Shown here: piece by piece, positions 44,953-54,222 of the stretch
Numbering within the stretch: the first letter of the stretch is position 1
Layout of the letters: every line of letters starts with the position of its first letter
NCBI RefSeq assembly: GCF_000427335.1
Contig: NZ_ATMR01000128.1
Span: 124,001 to 188,000 of the forward strand
Length of the DNA: 64,000 nt
Direction: 5' to 3'
Origin: Winogradskyella psychrotolerans RS-3
Lineage (GTDB): Bacteria; Bacteroidota; Bacteroidia; Flavobacteriales; Flavobacteriaceae
Made by a program: the position numbers and the translations under genes
The notes under the pieces: generated by a model
Seen by the model: the letters and a program-made list of their open reading frames with translations, nothing else
The model's database searches: none
Told to the model about the DNA's origin: nothing

Positions 44953-46083
44953 ATGAAAGAAAAAACGAACAAATCGGGTTTCGTCTTTAAAACCTACGAA
45001 GCTCCCAACCAATCTCCTTTCGAAAAACTTTTCGAAATTTTTAAGGAGCTTATTACACATACTTCAGGCGATTTTGATGAAGCCATTGAATGGTTGCGTA
45101 GTCTTGATAAAGAATATACATTAACGACTCCAGAGTATACCATTGATGATTTTATTGAAGACTTAAAAAATAAAGGGTATATCAGAGAAGAATTAGATCC
45201 TAACGGAACAGGTGAAGGAGGCATGACGATTACTGCGAAAACAGAACGCGCTATCCGTCAGCAAGCTTTAGATCAAATTTTTGGAAAAATAAAACGTAGT
45301 GGTTCTGGGAATCACAAGAGCAAAGGATTAGGACTTGGTGATGAGCATACAGGCGATTTAAGAGCCTATCAATTTGGTGATGGTTTAGATAAAGTATCCA
45401 TGACAGAGAGTTTGAAAAACGCTCAAATTAATAATGGTATTGGTGATTTTAGTTTAACCGAAGATGATTTGGTGGTTGAAGAAACCCTTCACAAAAGCCA
45501 AATGAGTACTGTTTTAATGATTGATATTAGTCACAGTATGATTCTTTATGGTGAAGATCGTATTACCCCAGCTAAAAAAGTAGCTATGGCTTTGGCAGAA
45601 TTAATTACGACACGCTATCCAAAAGATACATTAGAAATATTAGTCTTTGGAAACGATGCTTGGCCAATTAAAATCAAAGAATTACCCTATTTAAAAGTCG
45701 GTCCATATCATACCAATACCGTTGCAGGATTACAACTCGCGATGGATATGTTGCGTAGAAAACGTAATACCAACAAGCAGATTTTTATGATAACCGACGG
45801 TAAACCCAGTTGTTTGCGAATGCCAGACGGACAGTATTATAAAAATAGTAATGGATTAGATCCGTTTATCACTAACAAGTGTTATGCAATGGCGCAACAA
45901 GCAAGACGCTTACATATTCCGATAACGACCTTTATGATTGCTGAGGATCCGTATTTGATGCAATTTATTAGAGAATTTACGCAAGCCAATAGAGGAAAAG
46001 CATTCTATACAGGATTGAAAGGTTTAGGAGAAATGATATTTGAAGATTACGAGAATAACAGAAAGAAAAGAATTAAAGGATAA
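44953..46083 (+). CDS. vWA domain protein (chelatase-like partner)
   Basis: About 376 residues from ATG 44953. The N-terminal ~140 residues are helical and charged, with a Gly-rich SGSGNHKSKGLGLGDEHTGD. A von Willebrand A domain follows with the MIDAS motif DISHS and the later MITDGKPS. This is the metal-binding partner of MoxR/BchI-type ATPases, as in Mg chelatase subunit D/I or bacterial CbbQO. The AAA+ gene follows 83 bp downstream. Substrate unknown; a role in remodelling a metalloenzyme during low-oxygen growth is inference. Confidence 0.85.
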   Translation: MKEKTNKSGFVFKTYEAPNQSPFEKLFEIFKELITHTSGDFDEAIEWLRSLDKEYTLTTPEYTIDDFIEDLKNKGYIREELDPNGTGEGGMTITAKTERAIRQQALDQIFGKIKRSGSGNHKSKGLGLGDEHTGDLRAYQFGDGLDKVSMTESLKNAQINNGIGDFSLTEDDLVVEETLHKSQMSTVLMIDISHSMILYGEDRITPAKKVAMALAELITTRYPKDTLEILVFGNDAWPIKIKELPYLKVGPYHTNTVAGLQLAMDMLRRKRNTNKQIFMITDGKPSCLRMPDGQYYKNSNGLDPFITNKCYAMAQQARRLHIPITTFMIAEDPYLMQFIREFTQANRGKAFYTGLKGLGEMIFEDYENNRKKRIKG

Positions 46084-46087
46084 ATAA

Positions 46088-46162
46088 AGCTTTTAGCTCT
46101 TAGGTATTAGCCTTTAGCTCAAACGAGCTCGCTAATAGCTAAAGGCTAATAGCCAAAAGCTA
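46088..46162. repeat. TAGC/AAGCTA palindromic repeat, copy 1
   Basis: Made of TTAGCCTTTAGC and GCTAAAGGCTAATAGCC halves around GAGCTCG; the same halves occur at 62732-62820. It separates the vWA and AAA+ genes. Confidence 0.6.
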
Positions 46163-46166
46163 TAAA

Positions 46167-47630
46167 ATGAAAACAGAAAACATAAGTACACTCGGCGAAT
46201 TAAAAAAAGCAGGTTACCAATCAAAGTCTATTAAAGATGAATTGAGAGATAATCTTATTGACAATATAAAGAATAAGAAAACCACGTTTGAAGGTATTCA
46301 CGGTTATGAAAATACAGTGATTCCAGAATTAGAACGTGCAATTCTATCTAGGCATAATATTAATTTATTAGGATTAAGAGGACAAGCAAAAACACGTTTG
46401 GCAAGGATGATGGTGAATCTGTTGGATGAAAACATTCCAGTCGTAGCAGGCTCTGAAATTAATGACGATCCCTTAGCTCCAATTTCAAGATTTGCTGTAG
46501 AGTTAATTGCTGAAAAAGGAGATGATACTCCAATAACTTGGTTACATAGAAATGATCGTTTTGCTGAAAAATTAGCCACACCAGATGTGACTGTTGCTGA
46601 TATTATTGGTGATGTAGATCCAATAAAAGCAGCCAATTTAAAATTGAGTTATGCCGATGATCGTGTGATTCACTACGGTATGATTCCAAGAGCTAACCGC
46701 TGCATTTTCGTCATAAACGAATTACCAGATTTACAAGCACGAATTCAAGTCGCCTTATTCAATATTTTACAAGAAGGTGATATTCAAATTAGAGGATTTA
46801 AATTGCGTTTGCCTTTAGATATGCAGTTTGTATTTACGGCAAACCCTGAAGATTACACCAATAGAGGAAGCATTGTAACTCCTTTAAAAGATAGAATTGG
46901 TTCTCAGATTTTAACGCATTATCCTGAGGATGTAGAAACAGCAAGAACAATTACTGCACAAGAAGCGAAGCTAGATTCCAGACAATCAGAATCTGTTTAC
47001 GTCCCTGAATTAGCTAAAGATTTGTTAGAGCAAATTAGTTTTGAAGCTAGAGAAAGTGAATACGTAGATGTAAAAAGTGGAGTAAGTGCACGTATGAGTA
47101 TTACAGCGTTTGAGAATTTACTAAGCACCGCAGAGCGCAGAGCATTAATTGCTGGAGACGATACAACAGCAGTGCGATTATCTGATTTTACAGGAGTGAT
47201 TCCCGCAATTACAGGGAAAGTAGAATTGGTATATGAAGGCGAACAAGAAGGTGCCGATTTTGTAGCCAATGCTTTAATGGAAGCCGCCGTAAAAACCTTG
47301 TTTCCTAAATATTTTCCTAAAGTAGAGAAGTTAGAAAAGCAAGGTGACGAAACTCCTTATGATGACTTAATCTCATGGTTTTTCAATGGAGACGGTTTTG
47401 AATTGTTAAACGAATATGATGATAAGGCTTATAAAGCAAAATTAGATGAGGTGACTCCGTTAGATGCTTTAATTGCAGATTATCAACCAGAAATTGATCC
47501 AAGGGATGTCTATTTTGAAAAAGAATTTATTCTTTGGGGACTAACACAATTTAAAAAATTGAGCAAGTATAGTTATTCTGAAGGGATGCAGTTTAAAGAT
47601 CCTTATGGAAGTTATATTAGTGGTTTATAA
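46167..47630 (+). CDS. MoxR/Mg-chelatase-type AAA+ ATPase
   Basis: A 487-residue ATPase. Walker A is GLRGQAKTRLARM, near residue 70; Walker B is CIFVINELPDL, with Asn where most AAA+ proteins have Asp; then sensor 1 TANPEDYTNRG and arginine-finger region PLKDRIGSQI. Close relatives keep the INELPDL variant, as far as I recall. It is annotated in databases as magnesium chelatase or sigma-54 interacting; neither a chlorin pathway nor sigma-54 partner is visible. It works with the vWA protein upstream. Confidence 0.88.
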   Translation: MKTENISTLGELKKAGYQSKSIKDELRDNLIDNIKNKKTTFEGIHGYENTVIPELERAILSRHNINLLGLRGQAKTRLARMMVNLLDENIPVVAGSEINDDPLAPISRFAVELIAEKGDDTPITWLHRNDRFAEKLATPDVTVADIIGDVDPIKAANLKLSYADDRVIHYGMIPRANRCIFVINELPDLQARIQVALFNILQEGDIQIRGFKLRLPLDMQFVFTANPEDYTNRGSIVTPLKDRIGSQILTHYPEDVETARTITAQEAKLDSRQSESVYVPELAKDLLEQISFEARESEYVDVKSGVSARMSITAFENLLSTAERRALIAGDDTTAVRLSDFTGVIPAITGKVELVYEGEQEGADFVANALMEAAVKTLFPKYFPKVEKLEKQGDETPYDDLISWFFNGDGFELLNEYDDKAYKAKLDEVTPLDALIADYQPEIDPRDVYFEKEFILWGLTQFKKLSKYSYSEGMQFKDPYGSYISGL

Positions 47631-47654
47631 GTGAAATCAATATTTAATTTATGG

Positions 47655-47692
47655 CCTGTCAAGTTTTTAGAACCTGACAGGTCTTTTTTTAT
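47655..47692 (+). terminator. Rho-independent terminator after the AAA+ gene
   Basis: CCTGTCA-A-GTT / AAC-C-TGACAGG hairpin followed by seven T, 25 bp after the stop. Confidence 0.78.
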
Positions 47693-47727
47693 GTAATCAT
47701 TAATGATTTTTGGATCATCTAAAACGC

Positions 47728-48285
47728 TTACTTAATAAGCGTCTTATTCTTCTTAATCTGTTTTGGTTTCAACCATAACCAAAAACCGCTCAAAGAAATA
47801 AATAGTAGACCCAATGCTATTAAGGTAGAGTAGAAGAGTTTTGTTGGTGTTCCACTGGAATTGAAAAGAAAATCGATAATAGAACCATCATGAATCATTT
47901 CAATAATATCTGCTGTTCTTGTCTTTTGTGAGATGATTTCACCTGTATAACAATCGATTTGTAATTCTGTAAAATGATGATCAAAACGTACTTTGGCGAT
48001 GCCTTTTCTTGGTCGGTAATCGATTCTGTTTATGTCGTTTGAAAGTTCTAAGCTGTCCATATAATTAATAGCTTTCATTTCAATTTCTGATAAAGAAATC
48101 AAATGACGTCCATTAGAATTAATACTTGTGGTTGCAGGTTTAAAACCTAATTCATCTTTCCAAGTTAGGAGAAGTCCAGTAATACTCATTATAATAATAA
48201 AAATCAATAGCGGAATCGCAACAAAGCGATGTGCTTTGCGATACCAACGCGTTGACTTAGCTAAGGATTTATTTTTCTCTTTCAC
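47728..48285 (-). CDS. PepSY-associated membrane protein
   Basis: A 185-residue protein with a helix at ~22-42 (VAIPLLIFIIIMSITGLLLTW) and one near 155-175, and a periplasmic PepSY-like domain between them (RIDYRPRKGIAKVRFDHHFTELQIDCYTGEIIS). The RWYRKAHRF start is typical of PepSY_TM proteins, often linked to ferric siderophore reduction. It stands alone here. Confidence 0.86.
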   Translation of the reverse strand: MKEKNKSLAKSTRWYRKAHRFVAIPLLIFIIIMSITGLLLTWKDELGFKPATTSINSNGRHLISLSEIEMKAINYMDSLELSNDINRIDYRPRKGIAKVRFDHHFTELQIDCYTGEIISQKTRTADIIEMIHDGSIIDFLFNSSGTPTKLFYSTLIALGLLFISLSGFWLWLKPKQIKKNKTLIK

Positions 48286-48312
48286 GGAATAGGTTAACGT
48301 ATGAATCTAAAT

Positions 48313-48885
48313 CTATCTAACATCACGACTTTTAATATTAGCATCGCAGAGTTTAATAATGGCTTCGATTCTTTTTTGTTTGGTGTCTTCGCGTTTGGCC
48401 TGATTTAACCAGTATAAATAATGTTTTCTATAGCTAGGCGCAAAGTTGAGGTAATTAGCATACGCTGTTTTATTGGCATTAAAAGCTTGTTGAAGATTGC
48501 TCGGAATGATCCCTTTTTCTACATCATCTAATTCTGTCCAACTACCATTCTCTTTGGCTATTTTAATAGAATTATGACCGCTCTTGTGGATTAAGTTTTC
48601 TTTATGTAATTCAATAATATATTTTTTGTTAACCGCACTCCAAACACTTTTAGGTTTTCTTGGGCAAAAATATTGTCTACGTTTTCCATCTCCTAAACTT
48701 TTTACGGTAGAATCTATCCAACCAAAACAAAGCGCCACTTTTACGGCGTCTTCCCAACGCATAGAGTCCTTTTTATGATCAACTTTGTAGAAAATTAAAT
48801 GAACACCTTTTACAGAATCGTGATAGTCTAGCAACCATTCGCGCCATTCCGTATCTGTTTTAAAATATAATTCTTGTAGATCCAT
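48313..48885 (-). CDS. YdeI/OmpD-associated family protein
   Basis: Start at ATG 48885 (MDLQELYFKTDTEWREWL); the frame extends two codons to a GTG at 48891. The chain of ~190 residues has the YdeI motifs GVHLIFYKVDHKKDSMRWEDAVKVALCFGWIDS and RFCPRKPKS-like RQYFCPRKPKSVWS. This family, called bacteriocin-protection YdeI, has an unknown activity. It is 28 bp from the PepSY gene on the same strand and 51 bp after the M1 peptidase gene. Confidence 0.85.
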   Translation of the reverse strand: MDLQELYFKTDTEWREWLLDYHDSVKGVHLIFYKVDHKKDSMRWEDAVKVALCFGWIDSTVKSLGDGKRRQYFCPRKPKSVWSAVNKKYIIELHKENLIHKSGHNSIKIAKENGSWTELDDVEKGIIPSNLQQAFNANKTAYANYLNFAPSYRKHYLYWLNQAKREDTKQKRIEAIIKLCDANIKSRDVR

Positions 48886-48941
48886 GTTCACTTCCCGAGA
48901 AAGCAGGAATCCTTTGTTTTCAGACCTGACAGGTCTACTTT

Positions 48942-50582
48942 TTAAATTTCTTTTGATAGGATATAAAAATCTCTATCTATCTTAAAGTCTTTAGACGATA
49001 TTTTTTTAGTCTGCCATTCTGCTTTTGGAAATAGCCATTCGGATTTGCCATCAATGTTAACTTGAATTGGCATATCAAAACCCTCAACAATGTCCGTCCA
49101 ACGATACTTTAGTTCCCTCTTTTTAATTTCATATTCCAACGTCGGAATTTTAGTCGTTCTTAAATATTGATTAAAAAATTCAGTTAAATCAATTCCAGAG
49201 TGCTCACTTAAGTAATCTTCAATCTGCTTCGTCGTTACCGTCTGGTGATAAAATTCAGAATTTAAACCGCGAAGAATTTGTCTCCATTTTTCATCATCTT
49301 CTATGAGTTGACGGAGCGTATGTAGCATATTTGCACCTTTATAGTACATATCGCTAGAACCTTCATTATTCACATTGTAGGCTCCAATTAATGGTTTGTC
49401 GTTTTGAATATTAGCACGTGTGCCAATAACATAATCGGCAGAAGCCTCTTTACCGTAATAGTAATCTAAAAATAGATTTTCCGAGTAGGAGGTAAACCCT
49501 TCGTGAATCCACATGTCTGCGATGTCTTTGTTGGTAATATTGTTAGCAAACCATTCGTGACCAGCTTCATGAATGATAATAAAATCAAATTTTAAACCCC
49601 AACCTGTACCAGATAAATCTCGTCCTAAATAGCCTTGCTTATATTGGTTTCCGTAGGTTACAGAACTTTGGTGCTCCATGCCTAAATAAGGCACTTCAAC
49701 AAGTTTAAAACTATCTTCATAAAATGGATAAGGTCCAAACCAATGCTCAAAGGCTTTCATCATTTTTGGAGCATCTTTAAAATGATCTTTGGCGATTTCT
49801 AAGTTCTCTTTTAGAACATAATAATTCATATCTAAATCCCCTTTTTCACCTTTAAAGACTTCAGAGAAATTGGTATAGTCGCCAATATTCACATTAACGC
49901 CATAATTGTTAATTGGGTTGCTCACAAACCAATGTGAAGTGACGGTATTGTTATTATTTTCAACCAGTTTTCTAAGACGACCGTTAGACACATTCGTCAA
50001 CCCTTTTGGATTGGTAACGCTAATCAGCATACTATCCACTTCGTCATACATATGGTCTTTGTTTGGCCACCACACACTTGCTCCTAAACCTTGACACGAG
50101 GTGGCAATAAAATGTTTGCCGTTTTGATCTTTTTTCCATGAAAATCCACCATCCCAAGGAGCGCGTTTGGCTTCTCTTGGATAACCATTGTAATGAATTT
50201 CAATAGATTTGATGTAACCAATGTTTTGCTTTGTAGGAATTAAAATAAAATTAGCATTACCTTCAACTTGTACCTCTAATTCTTTGCCATCTTGAATCGC
50301 CTTGGTTATTTCCATGGGCTGTTGCAAATCGATTTGCATAAACTCATTAGGCTCTGAAACTACTTTATAATAAATAGTGTTTTTTCCTGAAATGAACTTG
50401 AGCTCTGGTTTTACTTCAATATCTAAATGATAATAGGTTAAATCCCACCATGCGCGCTCTGGAGTGATGCTTCCTCTTAGGGTATCTTGATGTGTAAATT
50501 TTTCTTTACCTTGAAGTAATCCTTGACTGTGACCCGTTGAAATCAAAAGTATAGCAGAAAATGCTAATAAAAAATTTTTCAT
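48942..50582 (-). CDS. M1 family metallopeptidase (secreted)
   Basis: A 546-residue aminopeptidase-type enzyme with a signal peptide ending in TGHSQ. Zinc site HEAGH followed 18 residues later by E in IHEGF, and the substrate motif YLGMEHQSS in place of GAMEN, plus the N-terminal beta domain. M1 peptidases remove N-terminal residues from peptides. The start overlaps the upstream M28 gene by 4 bases, suggesting joint translation. Confidence 0.93.
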   Translation of the reverse strand: MKNFLLAFSAILLISTGHSQGLLQGKEKFTHQDTLRGSITPERAWWDLTYYHLDIEVKPELKFISGKNTIYYKVVSEPNEFMQIDLQQPMEITKAIQDGKELEVQVEGNANFILIPTKQNIGYIKSIEIHYNGYPREAKRAPWDGGFSWKKDQNGKHFIATSCQGLGASVWWPNKDHMYDEVDSMLISVTNPKGLTNVSNGRLRKLVENNNNTVTSHWFVSNPINNYGVNVNIGDYTNFSEVFKGEKGDLDMNYYVLKENLEIAKDHFKDAPKMMKAFEHWFGPYPFYEDSFKLVEVPYLGMEHQSSVTYGNQYKQGYLGRDLSGTGWGLKFDFIIIHEAGHEWFANNITNKDIADMWIHEGFTSYSENLFLDYYYGKEASADYVIGTRANIQNDKPLIGAYNVNNEGSSDMYYKGANMLHTLRQLIEDDEKWRQILRGLNSEFYHQTVTTKQIEDYLSEHSGIDLTEFFNQYLRTTKIPTLEYEIKKRELKYRWTDIVEGFDMPIQVNIDGKSEWLFPKAEWQTKKISSKDFKIDRDFYILSKEI

Positions 50583-51940
50583 TTTAGAATGGTTGATCGC
50601 ATGATACTATTAGGAAAGACAACAACACTTTCATGGCCATCAGCACTTACCGCTGCGACTCCAAAAAAGAAATTATCAATTACGATACCATCTAAGGTAA
50701 ACTCGGTTATATCTTCTACATAGCGGCTGTGATCCCAAGTTGGTGATGTGGTATCTCTCCAATAGATTTTATAACCTTTGGCACCTTCAACATTATTCCA
50801 TTGTAATTTAGCAGAGGCTTCCACAATGCCACCAATACTAACTTCGGTTGGAGACGGTGGAGCAGAAGCAAGGCTTCCCATAGTAATGGCGTTGACAGCG
50901 GTTAGTTTTTTGCAATACGGAAAGTTAACATGTTCAAAAGTATCTCCGTATGCAATGCCGTTTTCTGTACGAATATCTTGATGCTGTTGTGTATAGTTTT
51001 CGTGAGCTTCCATAATTCGGATACCAGCAAAACCCGCATCATTAAAAGGTCTATGATGACCACCACGTCCAAAACGATCTAAGCGATAAACCAGCATTGG
51101 GTTCATCTCTGGCATGTATGTTTTTGTGGTTTTGTATATGAATCGAGCTAACTGACGCGAAATGCCATCAACTTCACCACCATAAAAACGTCTTGCTCTC
51201 GCTTGTTTTGCTAATGTTTCAGGATCTGTTTCCGACGTTGTAATTGGTTCTGAGAAAATTCGGAAAGTGCGATTATCAATCACACCATCCACTCCAGATA
51301 TATTTCCAATCATGTCATTATTTAAAACTCCAATGATGTCCCAATTATGGTCTTGTGCATATTTCGCCAAGCCTTGACCTCCAAACAAACCTTGTTCTTC
51401 ACCGGACAGTCCCACATAAATAATACTATTATCAAATTGATATTGAGATAACACTCTAGCAGCTTCAATAGCACCTGCCATTCCTGTGGCATTGTCATTA
51501 GCACCTGGTGCATCAGAAGTAAAATCATTTGGGTCAGAGACTCTAGAATCGATATCACCACTCATTATGATATACCGATTTGGATATTTTGTGCCTCGCT
51601 GAATGGCGACCACATTAACGACCATCACATCTTTAACGATACGTTGATTCTCTCCTTTTTTTACTAAATCCTTTTGGTAGAACACCTCTAAGCAATCGTT
51701 ACAATCTTTAGAAATGGTTTCGAATTCAGATTTTATCCAACGACGAGCGGCTCCAATACCACGCGTATTAGAAATGGTGTCGCTTAGTGTATGTCTTGTG
51801 CCAAAATCAGCTAAGGTTTTTACGTTATAACGTAAATTTTCTTCTGAGACCGCATCGATAATATCATAGATTTTCTGATCGGTTTGAGCAGCTACACTAA
51901 TCGTAAGAACTAGTGTGAATAATACTAAAAGTTTGTTCAT
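50579..51940 (-). CDS. M28 family zinc peptidase with C-terminal Fn3-like domain
   Basis: I start at ATG 51940 because MNKLLVLFTLVLTISVAAQ is a good signal peptide; the frame extends 12 codons further. 453 residues. The M28 core has PGANDNATGMAGAIEAARVL, LSGEEQGLFGG, LNNDMIGN and HHRPFNDAGF. The first ligand motif reads SGDIDSRVSD, with Asp where the usual form has His (SGHYDS). A fibronectin III-like domain (LQWNNVEGAKGYKIYWRD) ends the chain. It acts in the periplasm or outside, with the M1 enzyme. Confidence 0.9.
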   Translation of the reverse strand: MNKLLVLFTLVLTISVAAQTDQKIYDIIDAVSEENLRYNVKTLADFGTRHTLSDTISNTRGIGAARRWIKSEFETISKDCNDCLEVFYQKDLVKKGENQRIVKDVMVVNVVAIQRGTKYPNRYIIMSGDIDSRVSDPNDFTSDAPGANDNATGMAGAIEAARVLSQYQFDNSIIYVGLSGEEQGLFGGQGLAKYAQDHNWDIIGVLNNDMIGNISGVDGVIDNRTFRIFSEPITTSETDPETLAKQARARRFYGGEVDGISRQLARFIYKTTKTYMPEMNPMLVYRLDRFGRGGHHRPFNDAGFAGIRIMEAHENYTQQHQDIRTENGIAYGDTFEHVNFPYCKKLTAVNAITMGSLASAPPSPTEVSIGGIVEASAKLQWNNVEGAKGYKIYWRDTTSPTWDHSRYVEDITEFTLDGIVIDNFFFGVAAVSADGHESVVVFPNSIMRSTILK

Positions 51941-51941
51941 T

Positions 51942-54140
51942 TTAAATAATTTTCTTGAGTAATTCCCTAACCTCAATTGGGCCTTTAATTTGATATTTAG
52001 CTTTTGTTTTTACGTAACCAACTTTTATGGTAACCGCAGATTCTGGTGCAACTTCAAACATATATTCGTCGGTCCAGTCATCACCCATAATTAAAACGAA
52101 ATCATAATCGTCTTTCATTAATAGTTGGGTTGTTGCTCTACCTTTATTAACGTTACTACTTTTAATTTCTATAACCTTATTGCCTTGTAAAACCGATAAT
52201 TCATTGTTGGCGACCATACTTGTTAAAACAGTGTTGAGCTCCAAAGTGCGTATTTGTGCTAATTCAGGATCAGCAGTTCTGTAATGCCAAGCTAAAGAGT
52301 ATTCTTTCTCTTCAATAAACGTTCCTGGTGTTCTATCTACAAAAGTTTCGAGTATAGGTTTAATGTTAGACATCCATTCTGTTTTAAGAATTTCTAACGG
52401 AGTCCATTTTTTTTGTTCTCTCATCCAAACTCCATGATCTGTAATAAGGTCATAGTCTTTCTCTCCATACCATTCTTGAAATGTCGCTTTATCTCTTCCG
52501 CTAATTAAACAGAGTTTAGTGTCTTTTTTGTTTTCAAATTTATCTAAAAGCGCGTATAATTCTGTGTCAGGTTTAGCATCTTGAGGATTGTCCTTAAAGC
52601 CAACTAAGGTACCATCGTAATCTAAAAGAATAAGTCTGTTTTTGGCATTTTTAAAACGTTCAATGATTAGTTGCTCTTCTTCTTCATTCATTTTTTTTGA
52701 AATGCTAATATCTTGGATCTGGTTAGTCGCATCTAAAGTTTTAAAAAATTCTTCCGCCCATTTTTCTACATCATAGCGTTTTAAACGTTTTTGTAAAATT
52801 CTCATTCGGCTTTTTTGTTCTTCCAAAGGCATGGTTAATGCTTTATTTAGTGCTGTAGCAAAATCTTCGAAACTGTTAGGGTTAATAAGAATAGCTTCGT
52901 TCATTTCTTTTGCAGCACCTGCCATTTCACTTAGAATAAGGACACCATCTTGTTTTGTACGTGTAGCTACATATTCTTTTGCGACTAAATTCATACCATC
53001 TCTTACGGGAGTGATTAAAGCCACATCAGATGATGTATATAAATCGATAAGATTTTCAAAAGGCATAGATCTATAGAAATACCAAATTGGTGTCCAACTT
53101 ACTGTAGAAAATTCGCCATTAATACGACCGACTAATTCGTCTGTTTCACGTTTTAACTTTTTATATTGTGGCACGTTAGAACGCGAAGGAACGGCGAGCA
53201 TTACTAATCTTACTTTTTCTTTATATTGTGGATAGGTATTTAGAAAATACTCAAAAGCGCGCAATCGATTTGGAATTCCTTTTGTGTAATCTAAACGATC
53301 TATTGAAAGGATGAATTTTTGATTATCAGCTACATTTAAATGTGTATCTAAGCGTTTTTGGAGCTCAGATTTTTCAGTATTTGGATTGTCGTGCGCCAGT
53401 GCAGCATTGTAAAATTTGTCGTAGTCTATTCCCATAGGAAATGAATCGACTTTTATAATTCTATCGTGATACGTAATTTCATTAAAATTAACATCGAGAC
53501 GTAAAATACGTTTTACAGAACTTAAGAAATGACGTTCGTAATCATAGGTATGAAAACCAATAAGATCTGCACCAAGCATTCCTGTTAAAAGTTCTTCACG
53601 CCACGGAAATGTTCTAAATATCTCATAAGAAGGAAACGGAATATGCAGAAAGAAACCTACGGTCACATCTGGCCGGGCTTCTTTAATAAGTTGAGGTAAA
53701 AGCAATAATTGATAATCGTGAACCCAAACGGTATCACCTTCCTCAATGGTTTCTAAAACAACTTGAGCAAATTTTACGTTTACGCGCTTATAAGCTTCCC
53801 ATTGTGATTTTTCAAACTCAGTATATTCTAAAAAATAATGAAATAAGGGCCAAAGTGTACGATTACTAAAGCCTAAATAAAAATCTTCAACATCAGCTTC
53901 AGTAAGACCTACAGCTCTGCATTTTGCGTCTTCAATTTTAGCATTGACTTTAGATTTAAGGTTGTCGTTTAATTCTTCATCTGTAATTCCAGACCAACCA
54001 ACCCAAACGCCATTTCCATCTGCGTGAACAGACTTCATTCCAGTTGCAAGCCCACCAACACTAGGAGTTACGTTAAGTTTGTCGTCTTCTATCGAGATTT
54101 GAAGTGGTAATCGGTTTGAGACAATTATTGTTTTATTCAT
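51942..54140 (-). CDS. Bifunctional trehalose-6-phosphate synthase/phosphatase
   Basis: Start at ATG 54140 (MNKTIIVSNRLPLQ), 8 codons inside the longest frame. About 732 residues: GT20 synthase domain (~1-470) with SNRLPL, the phosphate-binding DRLDYTKGIPNR and the donor-binding DGMNLVAKE; then a HAD phosphatase domain with LLDYDGTLVGF (~525) and GDDWTDEYMF. It makes trehalose from UDP-glucose and glucose-6-phosphate. The divergent GH15 gene lies 82 bp away, and the M28 gene follows 1 bp after. Confidence 0.95.
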   Translation of the reverse strand: MNKTIIVSNRLPLQISIEDDKLNVTPSVGGLATGMKSVHADGNGVWVGWSGITDEELNDNLKSKVNAKIEDAKCRAVGLTEADVEDFYLGFSNRTLWPLFHYFLEYTEFEKSQWEAYKRVNVKFAQVVLETIEEGDTVWVHDYQLLLLPQLIKEARPDVTVGFFLHIPFPSYEIFRTFPWREELLTGMLGADLIGFHTYDYERHFLSSVKRILRLDVNFNEITYHDRIIKVDSFPMGIDYDKFYNAALAHDNPNTEKSELQKRLDTHLNVADNQKFILSIDRLDYTKGIPNRLRAFEYFLNTYPQYKEKVRLVMLAVPSRSNVPQYKKLKRETDELVGRINGEFSTVSWTPIWYFYRSMPFENLIDLYTSSDVALITPVRDGMNLVAKEYVATRTKQDGVLILSEMAGAAKEMNEAILINPNSFEDFATALNKALTMPLEEQKSRMRILQKRLKRYDVEKWAEEFFKTLDATNQIQDISISKKMNEEEEQLIIERFKNAKNRLILLDYDGTLVGFKDNPQDAKPDTELYALLDKFENKKDTKLCLISGRDKATFQEWYGEKDYDLITDHGVWMREQKKWTPLEILKTEWMSNIKPILETFVDRTPGTFIEEKEYSLAWHYRTADPELAQIRTLELNTVLTSMVANNELSVLQGNKVIEIKSSNVNKGRATTQLLMKDDYDFVLIMGDDWTDEYMFEVAPESAVTIKVGYVKTKAKYQIKGPIEVRELLKKII

Positions 54141-54222
54141 GCTAATATTTTGGATGGTTTTCAATATTTTCGTTAATTTAAAGAAATTAGAATTTTTATC
54201 ATCATTTTAAATAGAGAAATTA

